NCBI RefSeq assembly: GCF_038397775.1
Contig: NZ_CP151650.1
Span: 3,720,001-3,784,000 of the forward strand
Reading direction: 5' to 3'
Origin: Pseudomonas sp. RC10
GTDB taxonomy: Bacteria; Pseudomonadota; Gammaproteobacteria; Pseudomonadales; Pseudomonadaceae
DNA length: 64,000 nucleotides
The translations under genes were made by a program, and so were the position numbers. This document shows positions 45,613-54,347 of the stretch, piece by piece (the first letter of the stretch is position 1; every line of letters starts with the position of its first letter). The notes below the pieces were generated by a model. It was not told the DNA's origin. It did not search any database and was given only the letters and a program-made list of their open reading frames with translations.

Positions 45613-46926
45613 TCAACGGTTAACGAGTTTTGCGGGAATCCGGAAGATCAACACCGACCCGAGGATCAGTGCACCCGCCATCACGTACAGGCCGATGGTG
45701 GTGCTTTGGGTCATGTCCTTGAGGAAGCCGATCAGATACGGCGAAACGAACCCTGCGAGGTTGCCGCACGAGTTGATCAGCGCAATCCCCGCAGCGGCCG
45801 CAGTACCTCCGAGGAACGCCGTCGGCAGGCTCCAGAACAGTGGCAACGTGCTGAGGGCGCCCATGGCGGCGAGGGTCAGGCCGATCATCGACATCGTGAA
45901 ACTGCTGCTCCAGGTCGCCGCGATGATCAAACCGATGGCGCCGACGATGGCCGTCAGTGCGAGATGCCAGCGGCGTTCACGTACCCGGTCCGCGTGGCGC
46001 GACACCAGCAGCATGGTCGCGACGGCCGCGCCGTACGGAATCGCGGTCAACAGGCCGATGTGCAGCACGTCGGTGACCCCGGCCTGACGGACCAGCGTCG
46101 GCAGCCAGAAACCGACGGTGTAAAAGCCGGCGATCATGCAGAAATAGATCGCGGTCAGCAGCCAGATGCGCGGCTGGCGGAACACGTCGCGCACGCTGTG
46201 GACTTCGTGGGAGTGGCTTTCGGCGTCGATGCGCGATTGCAGCAGGGTTTTCTGTTCCTGAGTCAGCCAGCCCGCGTGGGAGATGCGGTCGCTCAGGCAG
46301 AAAATCACCAGAATGCCGATGGCCACCGACGGCAGGCCCTCGATGAAGAACAGCCACTTCCACCCCGCCCAACCGTGGGCGCCGTCGAACACGGCCATGA
46401 TCCAGCCGGACAGCGGCGCACCCACCAGGCCCGACAGCGGCACGGCGCTGGCGAACAACGCGAACATCTTCCCGCGACGGTGGGTCGGGAACCAGTACGA
46501 CAGGTACAGAATGACGCCCGGGTAGAAACCGGCCTCGGCCAGCCCCAGCAGGAAACGCATGATGTAGAACGACATCGGCGTGGTCACGAAGGCCATGCAG
46601 GACGAGATCACGCCCCAGCTGATCATGATCCGCGCAATCCACAGCCGGGCGCCGACCCTGTGCAGGATCAGGTTGCTGGGGATTTCAACCAGGAAGTACG
46701 CGATGAAAAAGATGCCCGCGCCGAGGCCGTACACCGCTTCGGAGAAATGCAGGTCATCGGACATTTGCAGTTTGGCAAAACCGACATTGACCCGATCGAG
46801 GTAGGCCACCAGATAACACAGCAGCAGGAGCGGCAGAATGCGCCACGCCGCCTTGCGGTAAGCCGCGTCTTCGGAGGCATCGGCGGCGGGCGTGCCGCTG
46901 GCGCCCTGCGTCAAGGATTCACTCAT
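45613..46926 (-). CDS. MFS transporter, anion:cation symporter (sugar-acid) family
   Basis: 437 residues, about twelve membrane helices. Family marks: RRWLPxx-like AWRILPLLLLCYLVAYLDRV at the N-terminus, GLAEAGFYPGVILYLSYWFP, and LALINSCGNLAGFVSPYLIG-like GIALINSCGNLAGF late. These are typical of the ACS family, which carries D-galactonate, tartrate and other hydroxy acids. The ATG at 46926 follows GGGAAAGAA and gives an N-terminus MSESLTQG; the open frame upstream of it is not used. It is upstream of denD and divergent from a GntR gene. Confidence 0.88.
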   Translation of the reverse strand: MSESLTQGASGTPAADASEDAAYRKAAWRILPLLLLCYLVAYLDRVNVGFAKLQMSDDLHFSEAVYGLGAGIFFIAYFLVEIPSNLILHRVGARLWIARIMISWGVISSCMAFVTTPMSFYIMRFLLGLAEAGFYPGVILYLSYWFPTHRRGKMFALFASAVPLSGLVGAPLSGWIMAVFDGAHGWAGWKWLFFIEGLPSVAIGILVIFCLSDRISHAGWLTQEQKTLLQSRIDAESHSHEVHSVRDVFRQPRIWLLTAIYFCMIAGFYTVGFWLPTLVRQAGVTDVLHIGLLTAIPYGAAVATMLLVSRHADRVRERRWHLALTAIVGAIGLIIAATWSSSFTMSMIGLTLAAMGALSTLPLFWSLPTAFLGGTAAAAGIALINSCGNLAGFVSPYLIGFLKDMTQSTTIGLYVMAGALILGSVLIFRIPAKLVNR

Positions 46927-47000
46927 TTCTTTCCCATCCCTTTGTTTTTGTAGTGGGCGAATGTTGGGGGCAGAACAGCGTGCGACATAACAAGTAACAT

Positions 47001-47013
47001 AATACGTCATACG
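47001..47013 (-). promoter_or_regulatory. Candidate GntR operator in the MFS-GntR gap
   Basis: The ATACGTCATACG segment, half-way between the divergent MFS and GntR genes, resembles the AT-rich gATACGTCATa-type sites of FCD-class GntR proteins. It is only a resemblance. Confidence 0.3.
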
Positions 47014-47089
47014 AATTCAACACGCTTCCTGCACGGGACGTGGCGCCGGAAATGCAGTAACGTTCATTCATTTGAAACATGAGATTTCC

Positions 47090-47866
47090 ATGTCCGCCTC
47101 CGACCTGACCCCGCGCCCGAATGCCCCCTCCAGCCTGAAAGACGCCTCCAAAGGCACGCTGGCGGATCAGGTCACGGCCGCACTCAAAGCGCATATCGCC
47201 AACGGCGAAGCCCTTCCCGGCACGCGCCTGCCCACCGAGCCTGTGCTGTGCGAGCGTTACGGGGTGAGCCGCACGGTGGTGCGAGAAGCAATTTCCCGGC
47301 TGAAGTCGGCGGGTCTGGTGGAAGTGCGTCAGGGCAGCGGGACCGTGGTCTGCGAAGGTGCGCACATCAAGGCGTTCACCATCGATGTGGACGTCGGCGG
47401 CTCCATCGAAGCGGTGTTGCGCGTCACGGAATTACGCCGGGGCATTGAAGGCGAAGCGGCCGCCCTCGCCGCCCAGCGTCACACCCGTCAACAACTGGAA
47501 ACCATTGAGCGTGCGCTGAAAGCCATTGATACCGCTGAGCACGAAGGCCATGACGGCGTCGAGGAAGACCTGGCGTATCACCTGTCGATTTCCCACGCCA
47601 CGGGCAATCCGCTTTACCCGTCTTTGCACGAATTCATCGCCCAGTTTGTGAAAGAGGCCATCCGCATCACCCGCTCCAATGAAGAGCGCCGTCAGGAAAT
47701 GGCCAGCACCGTGCGCGTCGAACATGTCGCCATTTACGACGCCATCGCCGCCCGCGATCCGGAAGCTGCACGCCAGGCCGCCCTCACCCACATCAACAAT
47801 GCTGTCGAGCGATTGAAGAGTGCTGACCCTTCCTTTTGGCAGAATCCCGTGCACATAAATCCTTGA
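47090..47866 (+). CDS. GntR family regulator (FCD/FadR subgroup)
   Basis: 258 residues. Winged HTH (about 20-82, GTLADQVTAALKAHIANGEA, PTEPVLCERYGVSRTVVREA), then an all-helical FCD ligand domain (about 105-235, with RVTELRRGIEGEAAALAAQR and EDLAYHLSISHATGNPLYPS holding the metal-binding His). It is divergent from the sugar-acid MFS-denD operon and is its likely repressor. The ATG at 47090 is chosen over 47072 for its better ribosome spacing (GAGATTTCC). Confidence 0.92.
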   Translation: MSASDLTPRPNAPSSLKDASKGTLADQVTAALKAHIANGEALPGTRLPTEPVLCERYGVSRTVVREAISRLKSAGLVEVRQGSGTVVCEGAHIKAFTIDVDVGGSIEAVLRVTELRRGIEGEAAALAAQRHTRQQLETIERALKAIDTAEHEGHDGVEEDLAYHLSISHATGNPLYPSLHEFIAQFVKEAIRITRSNEERRQEMASTVRVEHVAIYDAIAARDPEAARQAALTHINNAVERLKSADPSFWQNPVHINP

Positions 47867-47891
47867 AGCGCTTGGCATTCGCCCGCAAGAC

Positions 47892-47919
47892 TTGACCGTT
47901 CGTCGTGATTTGCTAAATA
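47892..47919 (+). promoter_or_regulatory. Promoter of a candidate sRNA
   Basis: TTGACC (47892-47897), 16-base spacer, and TAAATA (47914-47919), preceded by TGC (extended/sigma-S-like). It lies in the gap after the GntR gene with no ORF of its own nearby. Confidence 0.6.
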
Positions 47920-47924
47920 GGAAT

Positions 47925-48026
47925 CAGTCATAAATCCGTTTTCACGAAATGTTCACGTCGCAAGGTTCAGTCTGCACCTACTCCTTTTGATCCTCTTTAA
48001 GCCCGTCTTCCCCAGCGGGCTTTTTT
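47925..48026 (+). ncRNA. Candidate ~100-nt intergenic sRNA of unknown family
   Basis: Between the promoter above and a clean terminator (AAGCCCG / CGGGCTT stem, 47999-48022, then T run to 48026) lies an ORF-free segment rich in C and U (e.g. CACCTACTCCTTTTGATCC). It could also be an attenuated leader of the small gene at 48128. RgsA/P16-like sigma-S sRNAs are one possibility to test; I cannot confirm the family. Confidence 0.4.
47999..48026 (+). terminator. Rho-independent terminator
   Basis: AAGCCCG and CGGGCTT arms around TCTTCCCCAG, followed by T6. It ends either the GntR transcript or a separate sRNA. Confidence 0.8.
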
Positions 48027-48127
48027 CTGCCCGGGATTTGAGCATCGTGCTCATGCACACCCCGCAAATTCCTCGAACTCGTCTTGCGCGCTGTCCTCCA
48101 ATATTCAAGCCCCCTGAGGATACTGAC

Positions 48128-48358
48128 ATGAGTAACGACGACCGCAACGCCTCCACCCGTCCCACCAACGCCCCACCTACCGATGCGTCCGGCAAGCCCG
48201 TGAACGTGGTCGAGCGCGATCTCGCAGACCGCGACGACGACACCCGCGCCGTGGACGAAGTCATCACTCCCACCTCCATCCGCACCAAGGAACAGGAAGC
48301 CGAAGAGCTGAAACGCAAGACCGATGCCATCGAACGCAAGGTCGCCGACGGCAATTGA
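48128..48358 (+). CDS. Small, highly charged hypothetical protein
   Basis: 76 residues, hydrophilic and acidic, starting [20 protein letters not shown] and ending in a helical stretch ([20 protein letters not shown]). There is no signal peptide, membrane segment or Cys. The ribosome site CTGAGGATACTGAC precedes the ATG at 48128; the frame is open further upstream but without support. Family unknown; it is likely disordered with a short coiled coil. It sits between a candidate sRNA terminator and the chemoreceptor gene, with no other clue to function. Confidence 0.65.
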   Translation: MSNDDRNASTRPTNAPPTDASGKPVNVVERDLADRDDDTRAVDEVITPTSIRTKEQEAEELKRKTDAIERKVADGN

Positions 48359-48482
48359 CCGACGCTTGAATGCCCGGTTTCTGGGAACAGATTCCCATTG
48401 CCGGGCACCGTTCGTCGGCGTCGGCAATGTTGTGCTACACCTACTGGCAAGCACTTCAGCACTGTCAGGGATGAGTCGGTCT

Positions 48483-50048
48483 ATGCGTTTGAACATGCCG
48501 GTTACACAACAGGAACGTACTTTTGCCGCTAACGAGCGTTTGATTTCCACCACCGACCTCAGCAGTCACATCACCTACTGCAACGACGCTTTCGTCGCCC
48601 TCAGCGGTTTTACCCGCGAAGAACTGATCGGCCAGCCCCACAACCTCGTTCGTCACCCCGACATGCCGCCCTCGGTGTTCGCCCACATGTGGGAGACCCT
48701 CAAACAGGGCAAGCCATGGATGGGCGTGGTGAAGAACCGCGCGAAGAATGGCGACTTTTACTGGGTCAGCGCTTACGTCACGCCGATCTACGAGCACGGT
48801 AAGATCTCGGGGTTCGAGTCCGTTCGGGCGCTCCCGACCCGCGAGCAGGTGCGTCGGGCCGAGGCGCTGTACGCGCGCCTGCGAGCGGGCAAGTCTGCCG
48901 TTTCCGGTGTTGAAACCGCCCGCTATCAACTGGCCCGCCAACTGCCGCTGATCATCGCCGCTGTGATTCTCGGCGTTTGCAATTATTTATTGGCCGATCA
49001 TGCGGAGTTGGCGGCCATGCTGCTGACGCTGGTCGCCCTCAGCGTGTTTCTGGAATGGCGGCAAAACCAGACGCTCAAGGCGCTGCTGGACGAACATCCC
49101 AAAGCCTTCACCGACCCTTTGATAGCCTTGACCTACAGCGATAACCGGGGCCCGCAGGCGCGTCTGGACCTGGCGTTGCTCAGCGAGGAAGCGCGCCTGC
49201 AAACCGCGCTGACGCGGCTGGTGGATGCCGGGGAAAACGTCAAACAGCGCGCCGGTCAGTCCGCCAGCCTGTCGCTGTTGCAGGCCGAAGCCCTCGATCA
49301 GCAACGCAACGAAACCGATCAATCGGCAACCGCCATCACGCAAATGGCCGCGACGATTCAGGAAGTCACCCATAACGTGCAGAACACCGCTAACGCTGCG
49401 CTGGAAGCGGACAACCTCGCCCAACAGGGACGCAGCCTGGCCGACGACAGCCTGTTGGCGATCCGCCACATGGCCAACTCGGTGTCTGAAATCGGCGAAG
49501 CGGTGGGCGAGCTGGCCAGTGCGACGCAATCCATCGGCAGTGTTGTGGACGTCATCAATTCCATTGCCCAGCAGACCAACCTGCTGGCCCTCAACGCGGC
49601 TATTGAAGCGGCACGCGCCGGGGAACAGGGCCGAGGGTTTGCGGTGGTGGCCGATGAGGTCCGCTCACTGGCTTCGCGCACGCAGACCTCCACCGAGCAG
49701 ATTCAAGGCATCATCGGCGAATTGCGCGAGGGCGCCAGCCGGGCGGTCGCCACGGCCACGCGGGGCCAGGCCATGTCGCAGGAAAGCGTGACCAGCGTCG
49801 AAGCGGTGCAGCACGCGTTGAGTGGCATCAGCCAGGCGGTGTCACGGATCACCGGGATGAGCCAGCAGATGGCCTCGGCGTCCGAGGAGCAAACCCACGT
49901 GGCCGAAAGCATCAATCAGCAGATCAACCGCATCGCTCAATTGTGCGACCAGAGCGCGGGGCAAGCGCAACAGGGGTCGAGCATCAGCCGAGAGCTGGAG
50001 CAAATGGCCCAGTACCTTCACAGCCTGGCCGAGCGGTTTAATCGCTAG
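48483..50048 (+). CDS. PAS-domain methyl-accepting chemotaxis protein (Aer-like)
   Basis: 521 residues. An N-terminal PAS domain (about 15-120, [40 protein letters not shown]) resembles the FAD-PAS of Aer energy-taxis receptors. Two hydrophobic stretches follow (about 148-185). The C-terminal signalling domain has the conserved hairpin tip [20 protein letters not shown] followed by [16 protein letters not shown]. The ATG at 48483 gives [14 protein letters not shown], matching typical Aer-like starts. No chemotaxis genes are nearby. Its stop overlaps the 3' end of the convergent TetR gene by 11 bases. Confidence 0.93.
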   Translation: MRLNMPVTQQERTFAANERLISTTDLSSHITYCNDAFVALSGFTREELIGQPHNLVRHPDMPPSVFAHMWETLKQGKPWMGVVKNRAKNGDFYWVSAYVTPIYEHGKISGFESVRALPTREQVRRAEALYARLRAGKSAVSGVETARYQLARQLPLIIAAVILGVCNYLLADHAELAAMLLTLVALSVFLEWRQNQTLKALLDEHPKAFTDPLIALTYSDNRGPQARLDLALLSEEARLQTALTRLVDAGENVKQRAGQSASLSLLQAEALDQQRNETDQSATAITQMAATIQEVTHNVQNTANAALEADNLAQQGRSLADDSLLAIRHMANSVSEIGEAVGELASATQSIGSVVDVINSIAQQTNLLALNAAIEAARAGEQGRGFAVVADEVRSLASRTQTSTEQIQGIIGELREGASRAVATATRGQAMSQESVTSVEAVQHALSGISQAVSRITGMSQQMASASEEQTHVAESINQQINRIAQLCDQSAGQAQQGSSISRELEQMAQYLHSLAERFNR

Positions 50049-50643
50049 TAGCGGTCGGGGCTTTAACCTGCAACTGCCGACGAACCGCTGCTAGCACTTC
50101 TTCTGACAGCGCACGACCTTCGGCCATCCGGGCGACGGTCAGCGCCCCCATCAACGCGCAGAGACTCAGCATGGCCTGATCACGGTTTGACGGCCCGGCA
50201 TCCCCTTCGGGCCGGGCGGCGGCCAACTGCTCGGTCAGCAGCGCCAGAGTCTGCTCAAACCCTTCCACCGCGACCGTCTTCACGGGGTCTTCAGCCCTCG
50301 CAAGTTCACTGCCCAACGCCGCAAACGGGCAACCACTGCTTTCATCCCGGTGCCGCACGCTCAGGTAAGTGGCGACCGATGCATTGAACGCATCGGCCTC
50401 TTCGCCTGATGCCCCGACTTGCGCCAACTTCGCCAACTGATCGTCCACGGACGCTTTCGTCGCCTCCGCGACCAGGTGTGCCTTCGACTCGAAGTGTTTG
50501 TAAAACCCGCCCTGCGTCAAACCCGCGGCCGCCATCAATGCGGTGAGGCCGCTGCCGTCGATGCCGTGGCGACGAAACTCGACGCGGCTGACCTCAATGA
50601 TTTTCTGCCTCGTTGCAGCGGTTTCCAGTTTGCTCTTGCGCAT
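50038..50643 (-). CDS. TetR family transcriptional regulator
   Basis: 201 residues. HTH at about 12-58 ([40 protein letters not shown]), followed by a helical ligand domain. It is divergent from the NmrA-like gene with a palindrome covering the shared promoter region, so it probably represses that gene and itself. Confidence 0.92.
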   Translation of the reverse strand: MRKSKLETAATRQKIIEVSRVEFRRHGIDGSGLTALMAAAGLTQGGFYKHFESKAHLVAEATKASVDDQLAKLAQVGASGEEADAFNASVATYLSVRHRDESSGCPFAALGSELARAEDPVKTVAVEGFEQTLALLTEQLAAARPEGDAGPSNRDQAMLSLCALMGALTVARMAEGRALSEEVLAAVRRQLQVKAPTATSD

Positions 50644-50679
50644 GGAACGCCTCTTTCTATCCGAATATCCGACGTGCTG

Positions 50680-50710
50680 TTGACATTAGATTCCGATCAC
50701 CATCTAATGT
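50680..50710 (+). promoter_or_regulatory. NmrA-gene promoter with a TetR operator palindrome
   Basis: -35 TTGACA (50680-50685), exactly 17 bases, -10 TCTAAT (50703-50708). A perfect inverted repeat ACATTAGAT (50683-50691) / ATCTAATGT (50702-50710) with a 10-base centre covers the promoter, ideal for repression by the adjacent TetR protein. Confidence 0.8.
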
Positions 50711-50773
50711 GAATTACAAGCTTCATATAACTCTCCCGTCCGCGCAAGCGGTTTCCTGTACTGAGGATCGATC

Positions 50774-51655
50774 ATGTCTCAACCCACCCTGCTCGTCACC
50801 GGCGCCACTGGCTTCACCGGCCGCAAAACCGTCGAAATCCTGCGCAAAAAAAACATCCCTGTCCGAGCTCTGGTGCGCGCCGATGACCACCGCGCGGCGG
50901 AACTGCGCGAGCTGGGCGCAGACGTTGCCATTGGCGATTTCCAGGACCTTGATTCGGTGCGCGCCGCCCTTGAAGGCATCGAGTCGGCCTACTTCGTCTA
51001 CCCGATCCACCCCGGCATCATCGACGCGAGCGCCCGTTTCGCGTTGGCGGCGAAAGAAGCCGGTGTGACCTCGCTGGTGAACATGTCGCAGATTTCCGCC
51101 CGTCGCGTGGCTAAAAGCAACGCAGCCTTGAGCCATTACACCGCCGAACGCGTGTTCGACTGGTCGGGTCTGGCGACCACTCACCTTCGCCCGACGTACT
51201 TCGCCCAATGGCTGCTCTACCCGCACTGGCGGAAACACATCGTCGAACGCGGCGAAATCCGTCTGCCGTTCGGCGACGGTCGGCACGCCCCGATCGCCGC
51301 CGAAGACCAGGCCCGCCTGATCGCCGCGATCCTGCAAAACCCGCAACCTCATGCGGGCAAGACCTACGACCTCAACGGCCCGATCGAACTGAGCCAGCAA
51401 GGTGTCGCCGATGCCGTCGGTGAAGTGCTGGGCCGCACCGTGACCTACGTGCCGATCACCCTCGAGCAATACGATAAGGAAATGACCGAATCGGGGCTGG
51501 GCCCGTTCCTCCGCCAGCACCTGATTGAAGTGGCGCAGGACTACCAGCATGGCGTGTTCGAGGGCGAAGACTCGATCATCGCCGACGTCACCGGCGTCGC
51601 GCCGATGACGGTCCAGGCCTTTGTGACCTTGCACAAGGCCGCCTATCAGCGTTGA
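50774..51655 (+). CDS. NmrA/SDR-type NAD(P)-binding oxidoreductase
   Basis: 293-residue atypical SDR. N-terminal glycine motif VTGATGFTGRKTVEIL (residues 8-23), followed by RALVR (phosphate-binding). It has no classical YxxxK triad, as in NmrA/QOR2-like redox sensors or NAD(P)H:quinone reductases. A good ribosome site precedes the ATG. Controlled by a clear palindromic promoter next to a TetR gene, it may act on an electrophile or quinone; the substrate is unknown. Confidence 0.87.
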   Translation: MSQPTLLVTGATGFTGRKTVEILRKKNIPVRALVRADDHRAAELRELGADVAIGDFQDLDSVRAALEGIESAYFVYPIHPGIIDASARFALAAKEAGVTSLVNMSQISARRVAKSNAALSHYTAERVFDWSGLATTHLRPTYFAQWLLYPHWRKHIVERGEIRLPFGDGRHAPIAAEDQARLIAAILQNPQPHAGKTYDLNGPIELSQQGVADAVGEVLGRTVTYVPITLEQYDKEMTESGLGPFLRQHLIEVAQDYQHGVFEGEDSIIADVTGVAPMTVQAFVTLHKAAYQR

Positions 51656-51673
51656 TTGATCCCGATCCACGCA

Positions 51674-51709
51674 AGCCCCGCTGAGTCGTGCATTCAGCGG
51701 GGCTTTTTC
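51674..51709. terminator. Bidirectional rho-independent terminator
   Basis: AGCCCCGCTGA (51674-51684) and TCAGCGGGGCT (51694-51704) form an 11-base stem followed by TTTTT, between the convergent NmrA-like and OMF genes. Confidence 0.88.
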
Positions 51710-51723
51710 AATGGCGGTAATCC

Positions 51724-53166
51724 TTAACGAAGCGGCGTCTCCGGCTTGCCGTTGACCGCCAGCTCCGAGACGTTCCACCCTCCCCCCAACGCCTTGACCA
51801 GCCCGACACTCGCCGCCAGTTGTTGGGTCTGCAAATCCAGCACGCTGCGTTGCGCCTGCAACGACGCGGTTTGTGCGACGACCACGTCCAGATAACCAAT
51901 CGCCCCCTGCTTGTAACGGGCCAGCGAGAGGTTTTCGCTGTATTGCGCCGCTTCCGCCGCTGCGCGCTGATCCTCCAGCGCCGAACCCAGGCCATCAATG
52001 ATCGACAGGTTGTCTTCGACCTGCTCGAACGCCGCCAACACCTGCGCCCGGTATTTGCCGCCCGCCTCATCCGTCGCGGCTTTCGCCGCGTCCACCTGGG
52101 CCTGACGCAAGCCGCCGTCGAACAGCGTGGTCACCAGCGAAGGCCCCACGGCCCAGAACAGGTTGGGTGCGCTGAGCAGATTGGCGAACTCGCTGCTTTG
52201 GTACCCGCCTTGGGCGCTCAGGGTCAGCGTGGGGAACCAGGCGGCGCGGGCCACACCGATGCGTGCGTTGGCGGCGGCAATGCGTCGCTCGGCGGCGGCA
52301 ATATCAGGTCGACGCTGGAGCAAGGTCGAGGGCACGCCCGTCGGCACCGTGGGCAATGGCAAGGCTGCAGTGCTCGGCGCGATGCTGAACTGTGACGCCG
52401 AGGCGCCGGTCAACGCCGCAATGGCATGTTCAAGCAGCGTCCGTTGCACGTTGTTTTGCTTGAGCTGCGACTTGGCCGACGACAGCTGCGAAGAAGCCCG
52501 CGCGACATCCAGCCCGGAGACGATGCCGCCGTCGTGCAGGCCTTGGGTCAGGTCCACCGCGCGGCTGAACGCCTGGGTCGTCTGTTCCAGCAGGTGGGTC
52601 TGCTGATCCAGGCCGCGCAGGCGCACGTAGCTGTCGGCCAGTTGCGCTTGCAGGCTCAGCCGCGCAGACGCCAGGTCGGCGAGCGAGGCTTGCGCTTCGT
52701 CAGTACCCGCCGCCACCGAATTGCGCACGCGGCCCCAGAGGTCCACTTCGTAGTCGATCTGCACACCCAGGGTGCCCGAGTTGTAGACGTCGTCCGTGGT
52801 GCTGGCACGCAACGGTCGCGTATCGGACTGGCGGATTCGTTGCGCGTTGCCGATCTGCTTCACCGTGGGCAATAACGCTGAGTTCACTTGGGCCACGAAC
52901 GCCTGAGCCTGCGCGTAATGCGCCAGCGCTGCGCTCAAGGTCGGATTATTGGCCAGCAGTTGCTGCTGCAGCGCATCCAATTGCGGGTCGTTGTAAACCT
53001 GCCACCAACCGTCGCGACTGATCTGGTCACTGGGCGTGGCGAGGCTCCACGGCCCTTGGGCTCTGTACTGTTGCGCCGTGGGCACCGACGGTACGGTGTA
53101 GTCCGGCGCGAGGGAGCAAGCGCCCAGCCCCAGCATCGCCATCAACAGCATGCTCTGCTTAACCAT
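51724..53166 (-). CDS. RND efflux outer-membrane lipoprotein (OprM/NodT family)
   Basis: 480 residues. Lipoprotein signal MVKQSMLLMAMLGLGAC, followed by SLAPDYTVP, and two OEP domains (about 60-265, 280-470). The start overlaps the upstream membrane-fusion gene by eight bases. It is the last gene of a permease-MFP-OMF operon that forms the second pump in the window. Confidence 0.9.
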   Translation of the reverse strand: MVKQSMLLMAMLGLGACSLAPDYTVPSVPTAQQYRAQGPWSLATPSDQISRDGWWQVYNDPQLDALQQQLLANNPTLSAALAHYAQAQAFVAQVNSALLPTVKQIGNAQRIRQSDTRPLRASTTDDVYNSGTLGVQIDYEVDLWGRVRNSVAAGTDEAQASLADLASARLSLQAQLADSYVRLRGLDQQTHLLEQTTQAFSRAVDLTQGLHDGGIVSGLDVARASSQLSSAKSQLKQNNVQRTLLEHAIAALTGASASQFSIAPSTAALPLPTVPTGVPSTLLQRRPDIAAAERRIAAANARIGVARAAWFPTLTLSAQGGYQSSEFANLLSAPNLFWAVGPSLVTTLFDGGLRQAQVDAAKAATDEAGGKYRAQVLAAFEQVEDNLSIIDGLGSALEDQRAAAEAAQYSENLSLARYKQGAIGYLDVVVAQTASLQAQRSVLDLQTQQLAASVGLVKALGGGWNVSELAVNGKPETPLR

Positions 53167-54346
53167 GGGGTTTGGCCTCGGCAGGTTTGGCGATCTGCAC
53201 CGGGTCGTTGTCGTTCAAGCCATCGGGCGGCGTGTCGATGACGCGGTCCGTGGCGGCGAGGCCCGAACCGATTTCCACCGAATCACCGAAATCCCGAGCG
53301 ATGGTCACGGTCTTGAACAGCACGTGGTCGTTTTGATCGAGAGTCGCGACGCGCATGCCCTGAGCGTCAAATTGCAAGGCACTGGCCGGGAGCCGCACGA
53401 CGTTGGGTTGAATCGGCAGGTCGAAGCGTACGCTGGTGTAGGCGCCCGGCAGCAGACGACCGGTGGGGTTATCGACTTGCAGCTGCACCAGCGTGCTGCC
53501 CGACGACGCGTTCACCGAATCCGCCGAGGCAATGACGGTGGCTTTGAACTGTTCCTGCGGGTATTCGGGCACGCTCAGTCGCGCCGTTGCACCGGCCTTC
53601 ACCTGCGGCGCGTAACTCTGCGGCACTTGAACGTAGACCCGCAAACGGCTGACGTCGGACACGGCGAATAGTTCTTGGCCGCTGGCCGTGCTGCCCGCGT
53701 TGATCAGCGCGCCGACATCCGTGGAGCGCGCCGTGACCACACCGTCGAACGGCGCGGTCAGCCGTTGAAAACCTTTGGTCGCCAACAACCGCTCGACATT
53801 GGCCTGAGCCGCCTGAACCTGCGCCAGCTTCGCAGCCAGGTCACCGTTGCGTTCATCGACTTCCTGCTTGGACACCGAGTCCGACGCCAGCATGGCCTGC
53901 CAGCGTTTGGCACTGGTCTGGGACAGCGTGGCATTGGCTTTGGCGGTGGCCAGATCGGCGCGTGCCTGGAGCAACTGCTGATCCAGTTCGGGGGTGTCGA
54001 TCTCGGCGAGCAGTTGGCCTGCCTTGACCTTGGCGCCGATGTCGGCTTTCCAGGACTTCAGGTAACCGCCGACACGGGCAAAGATCGCTGCCCGCGACCA
54101 GGCTTCCAGGCGTCCCGGCAAAATCAGCGCCGAACCTTGGGTGGGTGCGGCCGGGCTGATGACGATCACGCTGGGCAGCGCCTGGGCATCGGTCCAGGTC
54201 TTCAGGTCTTTCGATTCACTGGCGCGGGCCGTGAGACCGACGAACACCACGGCGGCGACCACGACCAGCGCAATCAGCAGACCCAGATTCGCTCGCCAGC
54301 CGCTGACGCGTGGCTGACGTTGGGTTACAGGAGTGTCGTTGAGCAT
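53159..54346 (-). CDS. RND efflux membrane-fusion protein (periplasmic adaptor)
   Basis: 395 residues. Membrane anchor near the N-terminus (ANLGLLIALVVVAAVVFVGL), then lipoyl-hairpin region (about 85-210, with IFARVGGYLKSWKADIGAKV), beta-barrel and membrane-proximal domain. The stop overlaps the OMF start by eight bases, and it begins one base after the permease stop. It resembles the HlyD_D23/MexE-like adaptors. Confidence 0.92.
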   Translation of the reverse strand: MLNDTPVTQRQPRVSGWRANLGLLIALVVVAAVVFVGLTARASESKDLKTWTDAQALPSVIVISPAAPTQGSALILPGRLEAWSRAAIFARVGGYLKSWKADIGAKVKAGQLLAEIDTPELDQQLLQARADLATAKANATLSQTSAKRWQAMLASDSVSKQEVDERNGDLAAKLAQVQAAQANVERLLATKGFQRLTAPFDGVVTARSTDVGALINAGSTASGQELFAVSDVSRLRVYVQVPQSYAPQVKAGATARLSVPEYPQEQFKATVIASADSVNASSGSTLVQLQVDNPTGRLLPGAYTSVRFDLPIQPNVVRLPASALQFDAQGMRVATLDQNDHVLFKTVTIARDFGDSVEIGSGLAATDRVIDTPPDGLNDNDPVQIAKPAEAKPHG

Positions 54347-54347
54347 G

